A stretch of DNA of 64,000 bases, from assembly GCA_001687465.1 (NCBI GenBank), contig LVLI01000090.1, forward strand, positions 1 to 64,000. Direction: 5' to 3'. Below are positions 45,701 to 55,942 of this stretch, one piece after another. The first letter of the stretch is position 1. Every line of letters begins with the position of its first letter. Below the pieces are notes generated by a model that saw nothing but the letters and a program-made list of their open reading frames with translations, was not told where the DNA came from and did not search any database. Position numbers and translations under genes: made by a program. This DNA is from Halocafeteria seosinensis (lineage: Eukaryota; Sar; Bigyra; Bicosoecida).

Positions 45701-48700
45701 AATCACTTTCATGTTGCTTTTTGCGTCATTAATTAGTACAGGTGTAAATTCAGTTGTCCTTCCATGTCCATCATGGCGTTCCCCACACGCCCTACATGCG
45801 GAAGTCCCCTTGTTTTTCAAGCCACAACGGCTGCAAAGCCACAAATTCGCCGTTGCACCTGAACTAGATAAATTCTCTGATTTTACGAGGTTAGCAATTT
45901 GACGCCGGAGAGCTGGTATGCAATCTTTTGCAGAATGCAACATGAAGTTCGCTTTTCCTTCAGCCGCTAGGGTGCTAGAAGTAGAACTCGATTGTTGACT
46001 CAACAGTGAATAGCCCACGCTGTTTCCAGCTCCAGCAAAAACAGAGCCAATGTTTTCGGAGATTTTCTGTGTTATTACAGCCAAACGAGCCCCTTCTCCA
46101 GAAAACATTCCATCTGCCCCAGAGACAATTACTTTGGCAAAGTCAAGAAGGGACTTTGGACCACCCAAGTGGGCCGCGTCGAATGATACCGATCCTGGCC
46201 ATTGAAGCAATACGTGCAAGCATGCATGACGAGCAGATTGAACAGCGTAAGATTCGTAAGCCCGACAAAGTAGTGGGATTTGGCCAAAACCAAGTGCTTG
46301 CGCTGTTTTCTTTGGATCGTTGCCGTTGGTGCTCAGTACTTTGCTTACCCAAGAATCGGTGTCCAGGGAGCTCAACTCATCTTGCTCAGTGGTAGTGCCT
46401 ACAGGCTTGGACGTTGCACCTGCTGGGTTATTGCCCTTGTCCTGTGTTTCTTCAAGCCCTCGAAGAAATTGCTCTTCATCCTCGTCTTCGTTTCCGACAT
46501 TCATTCGACCCCATAGATGCAGTGCTTCCCCGCATGTCATCGAAGACACGCTCACATCCTCCCCGTAGCTGCCGACAACCAGACGTATATGGTCATAGGG
46601 AACTGCCACAGTACGATAGAACCCTGCTTCATCTACACGATACTGAATAAAAACCAACTCCTGCGACGAATATTGCCGTTCTTCAGTTCCTAAGTAAGCA
46701 GAAAGAGAATCCCAATATCGGCGGTATGCTTCGCTGACGTGGGGAGGAGCTACTGTGCCAACTGCCAGCGCCCCCGCACCGAGGAAACGAGACGCCAATG
46801 GATACGCTACCTTCAGCACGGTGCCCCGATCTCTCTTAGCATGCGGATCGATATCGCGTCCGGCAAGCCGTCCTCGCCTCAAGCGCGCTCTGAACTCGCT
46901 GTCTGTTGCCGCAATCACAGGTGAAGCCATTATGGCAACTAATGTCCCCGGTCTTAACTTTTGCGGACGAGCTACTGGTAAAAGTATTGCTTCAGACATG
47001 CACACTAACGGAGCATCTGAAGCCACCAGGAGTCCTGGAATACTCTCTACTATTGACTGGCCTGTTGCTACAGGTTGCTCTGTAGGCTGGCGAGACACAG
47101 TATGCCTACTCTTCGAGGGTGCTATGGAAGCATCCGAGGCAACCAGCCCATTTTGAGAAATCAAAGGTTCGTTCATATGTACCCCCTCGACCACGGCGGA
47201 AGCGTTTACCTTCTTTCGGCTCGACGAAGTTGTACTCTTCTTACTAGTGGACTCCTGGACCAACCTTAGCCTTTCCCTCTCAGCGGCAACAGAAGGATGC
47301 GACGGGGGATGTGACAATAGCCACAACGCCGCGCTGTCCTTGCTGTAACTATTCTTTTTCAAGGCAATGTAGCAGTCCTCAATTGAACGACCGCAAGAAA
47401 CTTCAATGATGTCATATGCGCTGTTCCATGTATCCAGATCTACACCTGGAGGAGGAGCACTCATAGATTCATTGAAGGACTCGTCGGGTTCCCATCCGGA
47501 CGAATCACCTTCCTCTGCGTCTGAAGGCTTCAACGACGTACCCGGTTCGGCATTGCCGTCGTCAGGTATCGCAGCGTCGGTATCTTCCGCAGGAATATCT
47601 GCATCTTTGACGTTGTACACAGGGAGAGCATCGAGTCCTTCGGTCAAATAATCTCGATGCAAAAATAATGCATTTGCCAAGGAGCGCGTGCCACCAACAT
47701 TTATAGACAGGCTTTCTGGAACGTCGGAGCAATCTAGATCTTTTGTTGACAGTCCAGATGAACGAATTGTCTTGGACAGACCCCAAACACTCACCGAGTT
47801 GCGGGACAAATGTGATTCAAGAGCTCTTTCCCATGTCACATGTACGATGTGGGCCAAGTTGGAAGCATCTAAGAACCCAGGGCCCCGTGAGGGCAAGGGA
47901 AGGGGACGAAGAGCGGTCTCCATTAACGTAGGGAGAACTTTCTGGAAGATCGCCGTTTCCACATGGTGCGATTGCTGTCGAAAAATACTTGAAATAGCTG
48001 AAGTCGCCATTGCTTTCATCTTCCAGACCCAAGTCAAAGTATAAAGCGTCTGCTCGCTGCATATTTCCCGTAGCGGAGGAAAATGCCGGGTTCGAGTATG
48101 ATATTGATGTTGCAGGATAGCATGTAGTGCTGTTTGCGGTAGATCAAAGGCTGCAAATTCTGAAAGCAACTCAAGAAACCCTTCCCCAATACATACATCC
48201 GGAACCGGATTTTCGTTCTGCATCGACTTAGCCTTCAGGTTTAAGGAGTAGTCAATTAAAGGAACTTCATCGAGGGCTTGAAGTTGATTTAGTGGCTGCC
48301 ACACAAGCTCCCAAGAGTCCAATGAGGACTGGTGATTCAATAATACTGTAGTCTCGACAGTGGTGTTTCCCGTGCTATCCATCGTTTCGCGATCTTCCAC
48401 GATTGATTTAAGCGCCTTCTCACAAGCCAAGTTTAACTCCTCATTGTGAAATGAGGGCAAAGACACTTTTGTGGACAGATTGGCCGCGTCACAATCTGCA
48501 GGAGACAGGAAGACACTCGAGAGCTGGATGATTCCTTGCTTTAGCCGCGCATATTGAGCTGCGGTGGAGGTACCTTCTGTCAGACATGTTAAGAAATTCT
48601 TCGAACCACAAGACAGTTGTGCCGAATCTTCTTCAGTGGAGCTCGCTGTTATATCACCACAAGGGAGCGCAACAAGCGCTAATGAAGACCCTCGCTCGTA

Positions 48701-51700
48701 CACGACAACGACACCTACGTCCTCTTCGTCTTCATTCTCGACTCTGGCGGATGTCTCTGTTGCTTCGTTTGTCCGTTGATTTGCGTTACTTTCGTCCATC
48801 ATCTCCTCCTCTCCGGATTCCGCCGGACCTTCTGGAGAGACCGGCACGCTTTGACTATCCTGACGTTGGACCACGCGTGATCCAGGGCGCAACAGCTCCG
48901 GGAGACCCCCAACTGCCCACAGTGCAGACGCGGCACTCCCCAGAACTGACGACATCTGCTCTGATGCCTCCAGACTCTCATTTAGATGCCTCTTACCGGA
49001 CTCTAAAAGTCTTCTCAAGACGTTCATTATGTTTCTTCCCCAAGAGGACACACGAGCTTGACAACCACCAACTGACAGTCCGCCGTCTTTATTTTGGACT
49101 GTTACATTGACTGATCGCAGACGGAGCAAGGTCCTTAAAACACCGACAACCAGAGAACAGACAGACGAAAGTTGGTGTCCAAAACCAAATCCTCCTTCAT
49201 GAAGATCAGTTGCCAAGGAACATTGGTCCGAGTTTATAGGGAAGAAGCATCGCTTCCTTCCCATAAGGGACAGAAGCAGAAGAGGCACACTTTCAGAAGT
49301 TTTATCGGTCGCTCTAATTCGATCAATGCCGTCGTTTTGCAACCAACGCTTGACAGAAGATCCCGAACTATCGTCTGTTATAGACTGCAACGCTGAGCCG
49401 GCCTGGACGGGGGTCACTGAAGGCAGCACGAGATGTAGTAGGGGTAAGACTGCTTTCTGCTGTGGTAATCCACCATACACAAGCAGCGCGAACAGAATAG
49501 CTAAGCCTTGGGGCGACCAAATTGGTTTCAACGTGGGGAAGTCGTCATTGTTAGTGTATCTCTCAGGTTGGTCTAGAAGTGAACGTATAAAATACAGCAT
49601 CTTCCCACTCAAACGGGTTAAAACCGCTCCGTCAGTGGTACTGGTCAGCCAAGCAACATGTTTGGCGTCTCCTACAGAGCTAACCAATCCGCCCTCATGA
49701 AGTCGATCTATTAGAGCATCGCGTTCCCCTGAAGCAGCCAAAAAACACAAGCAATTCCATTCGCCGAAAGCTGTATCTGTGTCTAAGAGCGAAAGCAGTC
49801 GGTCTCCCTGGATTTTCAATGCCGCAGCGAGCATCAGATGAAGGGGGTCATACAGAAACGAACATAACTGCCGTTTAGCAAAGCATTCGCCCAAATGGTG
49901 AATAGACAGAAGGCCATACAATCCAAATAATTGCTTCGAAAATAGAGAAATGTCATCCGTCTCAAATATACCGGAGCACTGTGTAATAACCTGAGCAGAT
50001 GCATTGATTTCACTGCTGTCGACACCAATGGAATTTACCGTTAAGTCCCTGTACGGGCTTCTGGAGTGGGATCGGAGAAAGCCAACAGAGGGTACACTCA
50101 CGATGCTTCGATTCGTGTTCTGCATCAAGGAAAGCTCCGCACTGCTGGCCTCAAACATTCTCTGAGCCTCAGTTCGCGATAAGACACCGCATTGAGCTAT
50201 CATATGTAAATAACAAAGGAGAATAGTCTCTGAATCGATATAGTTACCTAGGTAAGCTACTCCGCCGGGAGATCTTAAGGAAGGGTGAAAATCATCGGGA
50301 ATTTTTGATGGACTCATGCATTGTTTCGCAGCCTTTCGTAAGGACGATTGCAGAATATTTGGAACTTTCGCGTTCCTTTCTTTGATACCACTCCAAATGT
50401 ATGCCAGAGCTTGCTCCCGTGATACCATTCCTCGGGATAAACAGAGCCACAGCTGGTTTTCAGTAACAGGCTTCCAGGTCACCGCGGTCGTCTTCATACT
50501 CTTTGTCGCAGTACATGATGATGCTAGCCAAGCTTCATAACAACTTTGCAGAAGCGCCCGTAAATTGTCACACGCTGAGTCTGCGATATCGCCGTCCTTA
50601 TTCCGTACTACCCGCCAATCCAACGTACTCATTAACACGACAGGTTGTAGAGACAACAAACGCCCTCTCCTGGAAGAAGTCTGGAGTGATACGAACGTGT
50701 CCTTCAGCTCTTTGTACAATCCATCAACGTAAGAATGCAGCTCCGTCTTTAGACTTCGCGAACTACAGTCCAATTCGCTAAACGGGTGGTGTTCCATGGC
50801 AACGAGTCGGGATGCCTTGGACGGTAATCGTAGCTCTACAGAGGCATTGCTTTCCTCTGACGTTTGCCCACCGCTAGGTTCATCCGCATCGTCTACAGCA
50901 TTGCCTTCGTCGTCCTCAAAACTACTTTCAATTTGCTGTCTCAAGCGAATCGGGTCAAACTCGTGGTCCGAACTTTGAGACCCAGTCTCGTGGTCCCCTT
51001 TCCTTCCGAAGCTGTGAGAGGGAGTCGAAGGTCCGGAAGGCTGGGAGATAGCCATGCGCCTATCCAGAAGCTGCGCAACGCAGTGCTCTGTTTGCCCGAT
51101 AACTCTTACTAACGGTAGCAAACGAGAGATTTCTTCGTGTTCAGTCATTCCTCGGAATGAGGATCGGAAAGGAAGCAAAATATCTCTCAGAACAACAGGT
51201 GGTACATCCTGACTGCAAAGCTGCTCCATGGATCGTATAGCCACCGTCCGCTGTTGTGCCCGAGTATCTTGTGCAAATAAAATTGGACCCGCTATTTCGA
51301 CGGGAAATGCCCATCCCTCTTTCGAATATATCTCTATGGCTTTGCATCGACGTTGTATGGGAGTGTACACAAAGTCTTCGCCATATAAGCCTTGCGAGGA
51401 AGAAGCTACAGCGGTGGCAATTCGCTCGTACATCCATTCTCGCGGATGTAATGCACGAAATGGGTGAGGGCGCAGAGTGTGTAAGGATCTTGCGTGTCGA
51501 GACATCGACTTCAACTCAACTACTGACGGAGTTTTTGTCGCTGGCTTCAAAAATACATGACAGTGATCGAGTTCGGTATGAGCACTTTCCATGTCATGGA
51601 ACCAGTCAGTGCAAGCAGTTTTGCTGCCACATAGAAACGCCAGTCGCTGTAATAGCTTTTTATAGAAGCTCTCAAAAGAAGTCGGATGATCAACAGGGTT

Positions 51701-53662
51701 GATCCTCTTTATCCTATCACTGAACAACCCTGGAGCTTGAGAGGAGCTTCGATTCGAAGAATCGCTCATTGCACGTGACTTACGAGCAGATTGCTCTTCA
51801 GCCGTGTGGTCCATTTCTTCTTCTTTCGCATCTTCATCCATGTCTAGAGAAACCTCTTCATCTACTTCTTCGCTTCCTTGTTCCAGTTCATCAATTTGGC
51901 CTCCAGCTTCCCGATACGATGAATGCATGTCCATGAGCCATTGGCGAAACCCGAAAACTGTTTCCCAGATACTCCTTAGAGAGGAGCAGGGAGAACACTG
52001 GCTATAGTCGTCACCAATTTGTTTCAAAGATTTTTCGACGATGTGCCACATAGGCGTCCCTCCATCTGCACCAGCGTGGTATATACAAGCGGCAAGCATC
52101 AGTGCCTCCGCTGTTTGGTAGCGATCATGTCCGTACTTTTTCCGCGTCACCGGGTTCATCTTGTAGTGACTTGACAGCCAAGCCCTTAACTTAATACCTC
52201 GCTCCGTCGCTTGAAATCCCTCATCAGAGTGCGAGAACATGGAATCAACAAATTCAGAAAGCCTGTCTGTATCCGCTTCTTTACTCTCAGGGACCCTCAT
52301 CTCAATATCGCTATCGCTGCTCCCTATGTGCTGTTCATCATCCTCAAAGTCGCGATAAGTCTGAGCAATGTTATGGCTGGAAAGAGCAGACACCAACTCA
52401 GTAACACTAACACTATTATCTTCCCACGCATTGCGTATAGGGCGCCCTTCCACAGGCACTTCTACGAGTACACCGCCACTGAACAGGCCGGACAATAACC
52501 AGGGGCGCGAAAACTCTTCTTCATCGGACCGGGCTTTCCCTCTGGAGGCACCAGAAAGCATATATCCCAGGGAAGAAGCCGACATCCGTAAGAGTAACAG
52601 AAGCCTATCACGAGGTCCAATATACCATATACGGTCGTCATCACTTTCAGAGAACGAAGAAGCCTGAACGGACGCTCGGATTTGATCGACAACTCCCTCT
52701 TGATACTCCATTAGCTCCTCGTTCAACCTGGGAACTGCATGCAAGAGTCGACATAGTTTCTTGATAAACCGCCGAGTGAATGGTACTAGTTGAATACACA
52801 GTTCGGTATGATGTTCCATGAGAGAGACCATAGTAAACACGAAAGGCAGCAGTGAGCATAAGAAACTCTGGTGCAGTGCTCGTAGAAGAATACCTTCTAA
52901 GCGTTCGGTCTCAAAATTATCTCCAGGAGCTTGGCGGCAGGTTTCGGTTTCATACTTGCTTAAGGCTACGTCGATAAGCAGGCAAGCGCAACGAAGAAGG
53001 TATGCACAACCTGACACTAGCTGTAGCCACGCAGTGCTCCTGTGGTCCGAGGAGAGCATTGCACATTGTCCTGCCACAAACAATACTCTCATTATTCTAT
53101 GCGGGGGAGACAATGCACCGGGTTTTGATTCCAAAAGGTGCGTTTTCGACACATTGAAGAGTTCATCTATCTCTGCCCTCAAGCTCTGCACCAGCCTGTG
53201 CGAATCCCTGTCCACTGGTTTATCGATTTTAGTAACAATCATGTGTTCCACATTGCTAAACGAAGAGATATGGTATTCGGCCGTCCATAAGTAGAACAAA
53301 CGTTTTATTACTGCTCTGCAGGCTTCAAAATGAGAAGGTTCTCCCGGAAATGAGAGTGCCTGCAGCATATAATGCTGGACTAATTGGTCGAGTTTGCGAA
53401 CATTCAAGAGACCACTTTTGATTTCCGCATGCTGTAGGCTCAAGGCATGCTCCACTTGCTTTCTTTCATCGGGATCTAAATTACATGTAGAACCATGATA
53501 AACCTTGGACTTTAGCCTACGAGGAATTAATCTCTCCACCATTTGTGCATCAAGTAAGCGACTACAAATCTTCACGAGTGGGTAGGCGTCCGCCCGTTCT
53601 CTGCAGCGCGCCTCCACATCTTTCACCAATGCCACGGACGGCACACTGTAATTGATTCCCAT
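42704..53662 (-). CDS. Giant HECT-type E3 ubiquitin ligase with UBA-like and RanBP2 zinc-finger domains
   Basis: One uninterrupted ORF of 3652 aa (10,959 bp) without introns. ATG 53662 is preceded by an in-frame TGA nine bases upstream, fixing the start. Most of the N-terminal 2000 residues are helical repeat-like with acidic low-complexity inserts. A UBA-like segment lies at about 2077-2122 (SIEDCYIALKKN...AALWLLSHPP). A RanBP2-type zinc finger lies at about 2604-2628 (WLCSRCGLKN...CRACGE). A CUB/galactose-binding-like module lies at about 2685-2760 (ITFDANTC...WGFRLKAHR). The HECT domain occupies about 3272-3652 (FKVSFLNEAGIDWGGIYRD). The thioester Cys is C3617 in EAHTCFFQLKLP. HECT ligases take ubiquitin from an E2 onto this Cys and pass it to substrates. 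The layout recalls HECTD4/HERC-like giants. The orthology is uncertain. Confidence 0.9.
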   Translation of the reverse strand: MGINYSVPSVALVKDVEARCRERADAYPLVKICSRLLDAQMVERLIPRRLKSKVYHGSTCNLDPDERKQVEHALSLQHAEIKSGLLNVRKLDQLVQHYMLQALSFPGEPSHFEACRAVIKRLFYLWTAEYHISSFSNVEHMIVTKIDKPVDRDSHRLVQSLRAEIDELFNVSKTHLLESKPGALSPPHRIMRVLFVAGQCAMLSSDHRSTAWLQLVSGCAYLLRCACLLIDVALSKYETETCRQAPGDNFETERLEGILLRALHQSFLCSLLPFVFTMVSLMEHHTELCIQLVPFTRRFIKKLCRLLHAVPRLNEELMEYQEGVVDQIRASVQASSFSESDDDRIWYIGPRDRLLLLLRMSASSLGYMLSGASRGKARSDEEEFSRPWLLSGLFSGGVLVEVPVEGRPIRNAWEDNSVSVTELVSALSSHNIAQTYRDFEDDEQHIGSSDSDIEMRVPESKEADTDRLSEFVDSMFSHSDEGFQATERGIKLRAWLSSHYKMNPVTRKKYGHDRYQTAEALMLAACIYHAGADGGTPMWHIVEKSLKQIGDDYSQCSPCSSLRSIWETVFGFRQWLMDMHSSYREAGGQIDELEQGSEEVDEEVSLDMDEDAKEEEMDHTAEEQSARKSRAMSDSSNRSSSQAPGLFSDRIKRINPVDHPTSFESFYKKLLQRLAFLCGSKTACTDWFHDMESAHTELDHCHVFLKPATKTPSVVELKSMSRHARSLHTLRPHPFRALHPREWMYERIATAVASSSQGLYGEDFVYTPIQRRCKAIEIYSKEGWAFPVEIAGPILFAQDTRAQQRTVAIRSMEQLCSQDVPPVVLRDILLPFRSSFRGMTEHEEISRLLPLVRVIGQTEHCVAQLLDRRMAISQPSGPSTPSHSFGRKGDHETGSQSSDHEFDPIRLRQQIESSFEDDEGNAVDDADEPSGGQTSEESNASVELRLPSKASRLVAMEHHPFSELDCSSRSLKTELHSYVDGLYKELKDTFVSLQTSSRRGRLLSLQPVVLMSTLDWRVVRNKDGDIADSACDNLRALLQSCYEAWLASSCTATKSMKTTAVTWKPVTENQLWLCLSRGMVSREQALAYIWSGIKERNAKVPNILQSSLRKAAKQCMSPSKIPDDFHPSLRSPGGVAYLGNYIDSETILLCYLHMIAQCGVLSRTEAQRMFEASSAELSLMQNTNRSIVSVPSVGFLRSHSRSPYRDLTVNSIGVDSSEINASAQVITQCSGIFETDDISLFSKQLFGLYGLLSIHHLGECFAKRQLCSFLYDPLHLMLAAALKIQGDRLLSLLDTDTAFGEWNCLCFLAASGERDALIDRLHEGGLVSSVGDAKHVAWLTSTTDGAVLTRLSGKMLYFIRSLLDQPERYTNNDDFPTLKPIWSPQGLAILFALLVYGGLPQQKAVLPLLHLVLPSVTPVQAGSALQSITDDSSGSSVKRWLQNDGIDRIRATDKTSESVPLLLLSLMGRKRCFFPINSDQCSLATDLHEGGFGFGHQLSSVCSLVVGVLRTLLRLRSVNVTVQNKDGGLSVGGCQARVSSWGRNIMNVLRRLLESGKRHLNESLEASEQMSSVLGSAASALWAVGGLPELLRPGSRVVQRQDSQSVPVSPEGPAESGEEEMMDESNANQRTNEATETSARVENEDEEDVGVVVVYERGSSLALVALPCGDITASSTEEDSAQLSCGSKNFLTCLTEGTSTAAQYARLKQGIIQLSSVFLSPADCDAANLSTKVSLPSFHNEELNLACEKALKSIVEDRETMDSTGNTTVETTVLLNHQSSLDSWELVWQPLNQLQALDEVPLIDYSLNLKAKSMQNENPVPDVCIGEGFLELLSEFAAFDLPQTALHAILQHQYHTRTRHFPPLREICSEQTLYTLTWVWKMKAMATSAISSIFRQQSHHVETAIFQKVLPTLMETALRPLPLPSRGPGFLDASNLAHIVHVTWERALESHLSRNSVSVWGLSKTIRSSGLSTKDLDCSDVPESLSINVGGTRSLANALFLHRDYLTEGLDALPVYNVKDADIPAEDTDAAIPDDGNAEPGTSLKPSDAEEGDSSGWEPDESFNESMSAPPPGVDLDTWNSAYDIIEVSCGRSIEDCYIALKKNSYSKDSAALWLLSHPPSHPSVAAERERLRLVQESTSKKSTTSSSRKKVNASAVVEGVHMNEPLISQNGLVASDASIAPSKSRHTVSRQPTEQPVATGQSIVESIPGLLVASDAPLVCMSEAILLPVARPQKLRPGTLVAIMASPVIAATDSEFRARLRRGRLAGRDIDPHAKRDRGTVLKVAYPLASRFLGAGALAVGTVAPPHVSEAYRRYWDSLSAYLGTEERQYSSQELVFIQYRVDEAGFYRTVAVPYDHIRLVVGSYGEDVSVSSMTCGEALHLWGRMNVGNEDEDEEQFLRGLEETQDKGNNPAGATSKPVGTTTEQDELSSLDTDSWVSKVLSTNGNDPKKTAQALGFGQIPLLCRAYESYAVQSARHACLHVLLQWPGSVSFDAAHLGGPKSLLDFAKVIVSGADGMFSGEGARLAVITQKISENIGSVFAGAGNSVGYSLLSQQSSSTSSTLAAEGKANFMLHSAKDCIPALRRQIANLVKSENLSSSGATANLWLCSRCGLKNKGTSACRACGERHDGHGRTTEFTPVLINDAKSNMKVISVQSSEDGQSAVSESGIAIAESNHPATVNKKSFIHISGATAMWITFDANTCTDPNDPTAYLAFYLDASRTHCVAMFSGRAHSFKPFLVRTPTGKLFYTHCPGKPGVGDTHWGFRLKAHRANGMAWGGERETLRSPSLEWGTWLVEFLLSECLPQTTLSKGVIHNASLVSVMLKHICSHAAPFKQRIVALLCRVLSQPSYFSQNDHPPLHIILNEIKPVLDQKLQEAPSTGLVFLPTALLQVYELVATASAAHYMLGNKWQFFTPVTSLVPAPFRRLRESFNQEEGQECQEGVIDLSGTAGNWFPPVKSDCSAPELPELQALRALKAMVFAREILKSLAVGARIPDAWLYRAAELAHDGGPVSNSEDSCRVAPGRSPFNLTDSSLAKLQQAMVAISGLSLAYRTGMLTASTSTDESLKRPVAELKRAALWNIPIDDVQELVPGLLQHHSHRIDEELVEWASMKASTEEIRVSTLSVWKIELSEQERHTYPALNCLTVETLRLRLALIVILNKLLARCLTVVDTSGSVGEWSVGALLKQVSHLIFPETQSDVIESAIEQSSTYEESGIHISLDNTAAEKSVELGKSDINNSQCMFVQLFNKLRHCRAKTLRSRLDDKDRLFKVSFLNEAGIDWGGIYRDCIARAVHDLFTLPSPHVNLCKRARSALLAEEQGNAADDDTWVPNTSLLQGAGASTTNSKLALYMLQFVGVLMGISWRSRAWLDFMFAPCVWKLIAGDETQLDESDIEMLDPDKGALLKRLKAFLTRMQIEVIRGNSVSHSKMWEDEFAECFPDLYFVDEDSRGRPEELITNGASTRVTASTASSFCQMIAERRLGPLRKPTRAIRKGLLNIIPERAVQLCRWKDLQRMVCGPSEIDMAMLQRHTKYISPFNPNHYLIKAFWNVFGSLSMRERSMLIRYAWGRSKLPRGESNWYTADGRRTHFLLTPFLDNNQEFRGNESMVEAHTCFFQLKLPMYSSEEVLRDKLMKSVAYGLARGTFDIA

Positions 53663-54539
53663 TTCTGCTCAAGATCTGAACGTATAAACCTGTACAGATC
53701 GATAGAAAATGGAGTCAATATAATAATACGAATCCATTCTTTTCTTTCACTTACTCGTTTTGGATGCAGATACTCTTTTCCACTCTCTCCTCCTCCAGTT
53801 CTTCAGATTCGTTCAGCTCGCAGACACACCTGTTCTAACTGTATGAAGGGTGGCTACTGAATACAGAGCCCAGAAAGAGCGCTTACAGCAAGAATGTGAG
53901 GAAACAAGACCAGGCTTGAAGAATCCGCTGTCCTGCTCGGGTTTCTCTCAAGTTCTTTGCTTATATACTCAATATTCCAGCCGGGGTGGTACCTTAGAAT
54001 ACAATTGCCTAAGGTAGCGTAGTCATACGTGAATTCAGAATCCACAATATCGTCAAAATCAAGACAAAACATGCGCAAGAAATTTGAAAAAGGGATGGGG
54101 AAACTATTGTCCCAAGGTCAACAAAAGTTTGTCTTGTTGAATGCGAACATTTAGTTTAGTGGCGAAATTTTCGCGAAAAGTTGGTGTGGAAGCAGGATAC
54201 GGCCACACTGGGAAGTATCATCGAGTCAGACTATAGTGGGAACGGCGAGCGAAAACGACCAGCAGGTTAGATGAAGGCGAAGAGTAAAATCTAAAGAAGA
54301 CGACTATCTGCGGACGAAGGAACCCTAGCTGCGATAGAAAACCAGGAAAACAATAGTAGTAGTATGTATTATTTATGGCCTACCGGCTACGCGGAAATGT
54401 AGTTGGGGATCTTCACGCCGTCGAAGATCTCCCCAGGGCAGCGTGTGCGAGAAAAATTACCAGTACGCTCTCTATAGCACCCACAGCGCGAACTTAGTGA
54501 ATCAGTGGAGCTTTCTATAAGATACCCTCTCTATGACAG
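53663..54539. other. Intergenic, no confirmed gene
   Basis: About 0.9 kb between the HECT gene and the GLUG-like remnant. A minus-strand stretch ending near 53883 (DFDDIVDSEFTYDYATLG... to FPHILA, then a donor-like GTAAGC) could be an exon, but it opens only at TTG and no partner exon was found. A hairpin lies at 54405-54434. Confidence 0.4.
54405..54434. repeat. Hairpin-forming inverted repeat
   Basis: GGGGATCTTC pairs with GAAGATC(T)CCCC across an 8-base loop. It lies 3' of ATTTATGGCCTACCG, a 15-base string also present at about 30457-30471, where the repeat tail occurs. This suggests a fragment of a dispersed element. Confidence 0.4.
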
Positions 54540-55249
54540 TTTTCTCTGTACACTGATACTATTGAAGTGCGGGGAGACTCTGAGACTCTGAGAGAGAGCG
54601 GTCTCGTGAACATAAGCCGTTGGAGCTTTACTGAACTGATTGCAGGTCAAAGCGGAGGAAGTATTTGTGGTTCTGATACTGGTGCCAATAGGGGAACTAA
54701 TTACATTTCACATTCCTACTCAACCGGCCACATAACACGCCCAGACTGTGGGTGCATTGCTGATTCACATGCTGGAATAAACCATGGTTACGTGGGGATT
54801 GAACAGTGCTACTCCATAGGTGGTATAACCAACAAGAATAGCGGAGGCATTTGTGGTTCGCGTAAAGAAGCCAGCCATGGAACTGTGTACATTGTGAATT
54901 GCTATACTAAGGGGGAAGTCAGGAGGCATTTAGCGCCGGGAATATGTAGTGGATGGTCAGGACAAAACCGAGGGAACTTGTTTATCACAAACACGTATGC
55001 TTCTGGCAGGAACTCCTATGATGATGCAGGCTTAATAGAACACATTCCAGGTGATGCAGGAATTGTTGAGGTCAAATATTCTGCGTACAACAAGGACACC
55101 TGAGGGACGGGACAGTTTTGTCACCAAATTCAAGCGGCAATTCCGATAGCTTGGAGGACATACGAGGCAGATTGTATGCTTACAACGGTGTCCAGCAGTG
55201 GTCCGGAGATATTTGGGCCATCGAACAGTTTCCCGTCCTGAAATTCTAG
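54540..55249 (+). pseudogene. Frameshifted gene with GLUG-like Gly/Cys repeats
   Basis: A frame open from 54537 has no ATG at its start. It follows a plausible 3' splice site (CTATGACAG at 54539), so an upstream exon is missing or unrecognised. It encodes about four repeats of roughly 33 residues with the pattern GGICGS...G-x-N-x-G...Y-I-x-N-C-Y-S-x-G, like GLUG-type beta-helix surface proteins. The frame stops at 55101-55103 (TGA). Shifting by one base near 55095 continues cleanly as LRDGTVLSPNSSGNSD... to a family-like ending, WSGDIWAIEQFPVLKF, with a stop at 55247-55249. One indel therefore breaks the gene. A sequencing error cannot be excluded. The function of the intact form is unknown. 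Confidence 0.6.
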
Positions 55250-55942
55250 CAAACGGACGTCCTGTTTCCATTTGAGCACCCAACTGCGACATCCACGTAC
55301 ATGTATTAACTACACCGTGACACCGACAACATCCATGAACGTGACAGATCACCCTGTCTCTGTGGATCCTCACTCCACCCTCGTTCCTTCACCGACAAGG
55401 CTAAGCACACCAAGGCAGACGAAACAGCTAATCGGCTAAGCAAACTTCGCAACCATCTACAAGGCGAGCACTGCTTGCGGTCATTGCGCGCGTCTATAAT
55501 TCTGTCTGTACTGTATACTGTACAAGTAGTGTACAATTGTACCTGAGTAGTGTACAATATCATTTTATTGAATAATAATTCATTGTGCACTGTACAAGTA
55601 ATTAGTAATTACCCTGGTAATAGTGTGCATACATATACATGTAACATCCACAGTGTAATGATTCATGGGCCATGGCCTGCCGGCTGTGAAGCTGCTGCGA
55701 TAATAACAAAAAGACTTTCTGGGGCAGCCCAAGCCGGGCCCGCGCCAGCGTATCTGGATTCTAAATTCTACCTACCTACTTGGTATGTTCCGAAGTCCAC
55801 GATCTATAAATTTTGCACCAAACCATTTTGTATAGCACCCCACATTAGGATGCTATTATACATTCAGCTACGAGGATGACGTTCTCGCTTCCGCTCTGAC
55901 GGTCCCAAGTAGGGCAAGCTCTTGTGTGGTATTTTTCCAGCA
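55250..55942. other. Intergenic, no gene seen
   Basis: AT-rich stretch with repeated GTACTGTA/TACAGTAC-like strings around 55505-55600. The ORF at 55550-55879 looks random. The promoter of the ADA-like gene should lie toward the right end. Confidence 0.45.

Noticed and set aside
45458-53294. Many 60-200 codon plus-strand ORFs under the HECT gene
   Set aside because: They are antisense shadows of the 3652-codon frame and none shows independent protein features.
55550-55879. 109-codon ORF before the ADA-like gene
   Set aside because: AT-rich translation without any domain. It overlaps a region of short tandem-like strings.
55922-55942. Upstream extension of the ADA-like frame (TTG start)
   Set aside because: It opens with TTG. 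The first ATG in good context is 55943.
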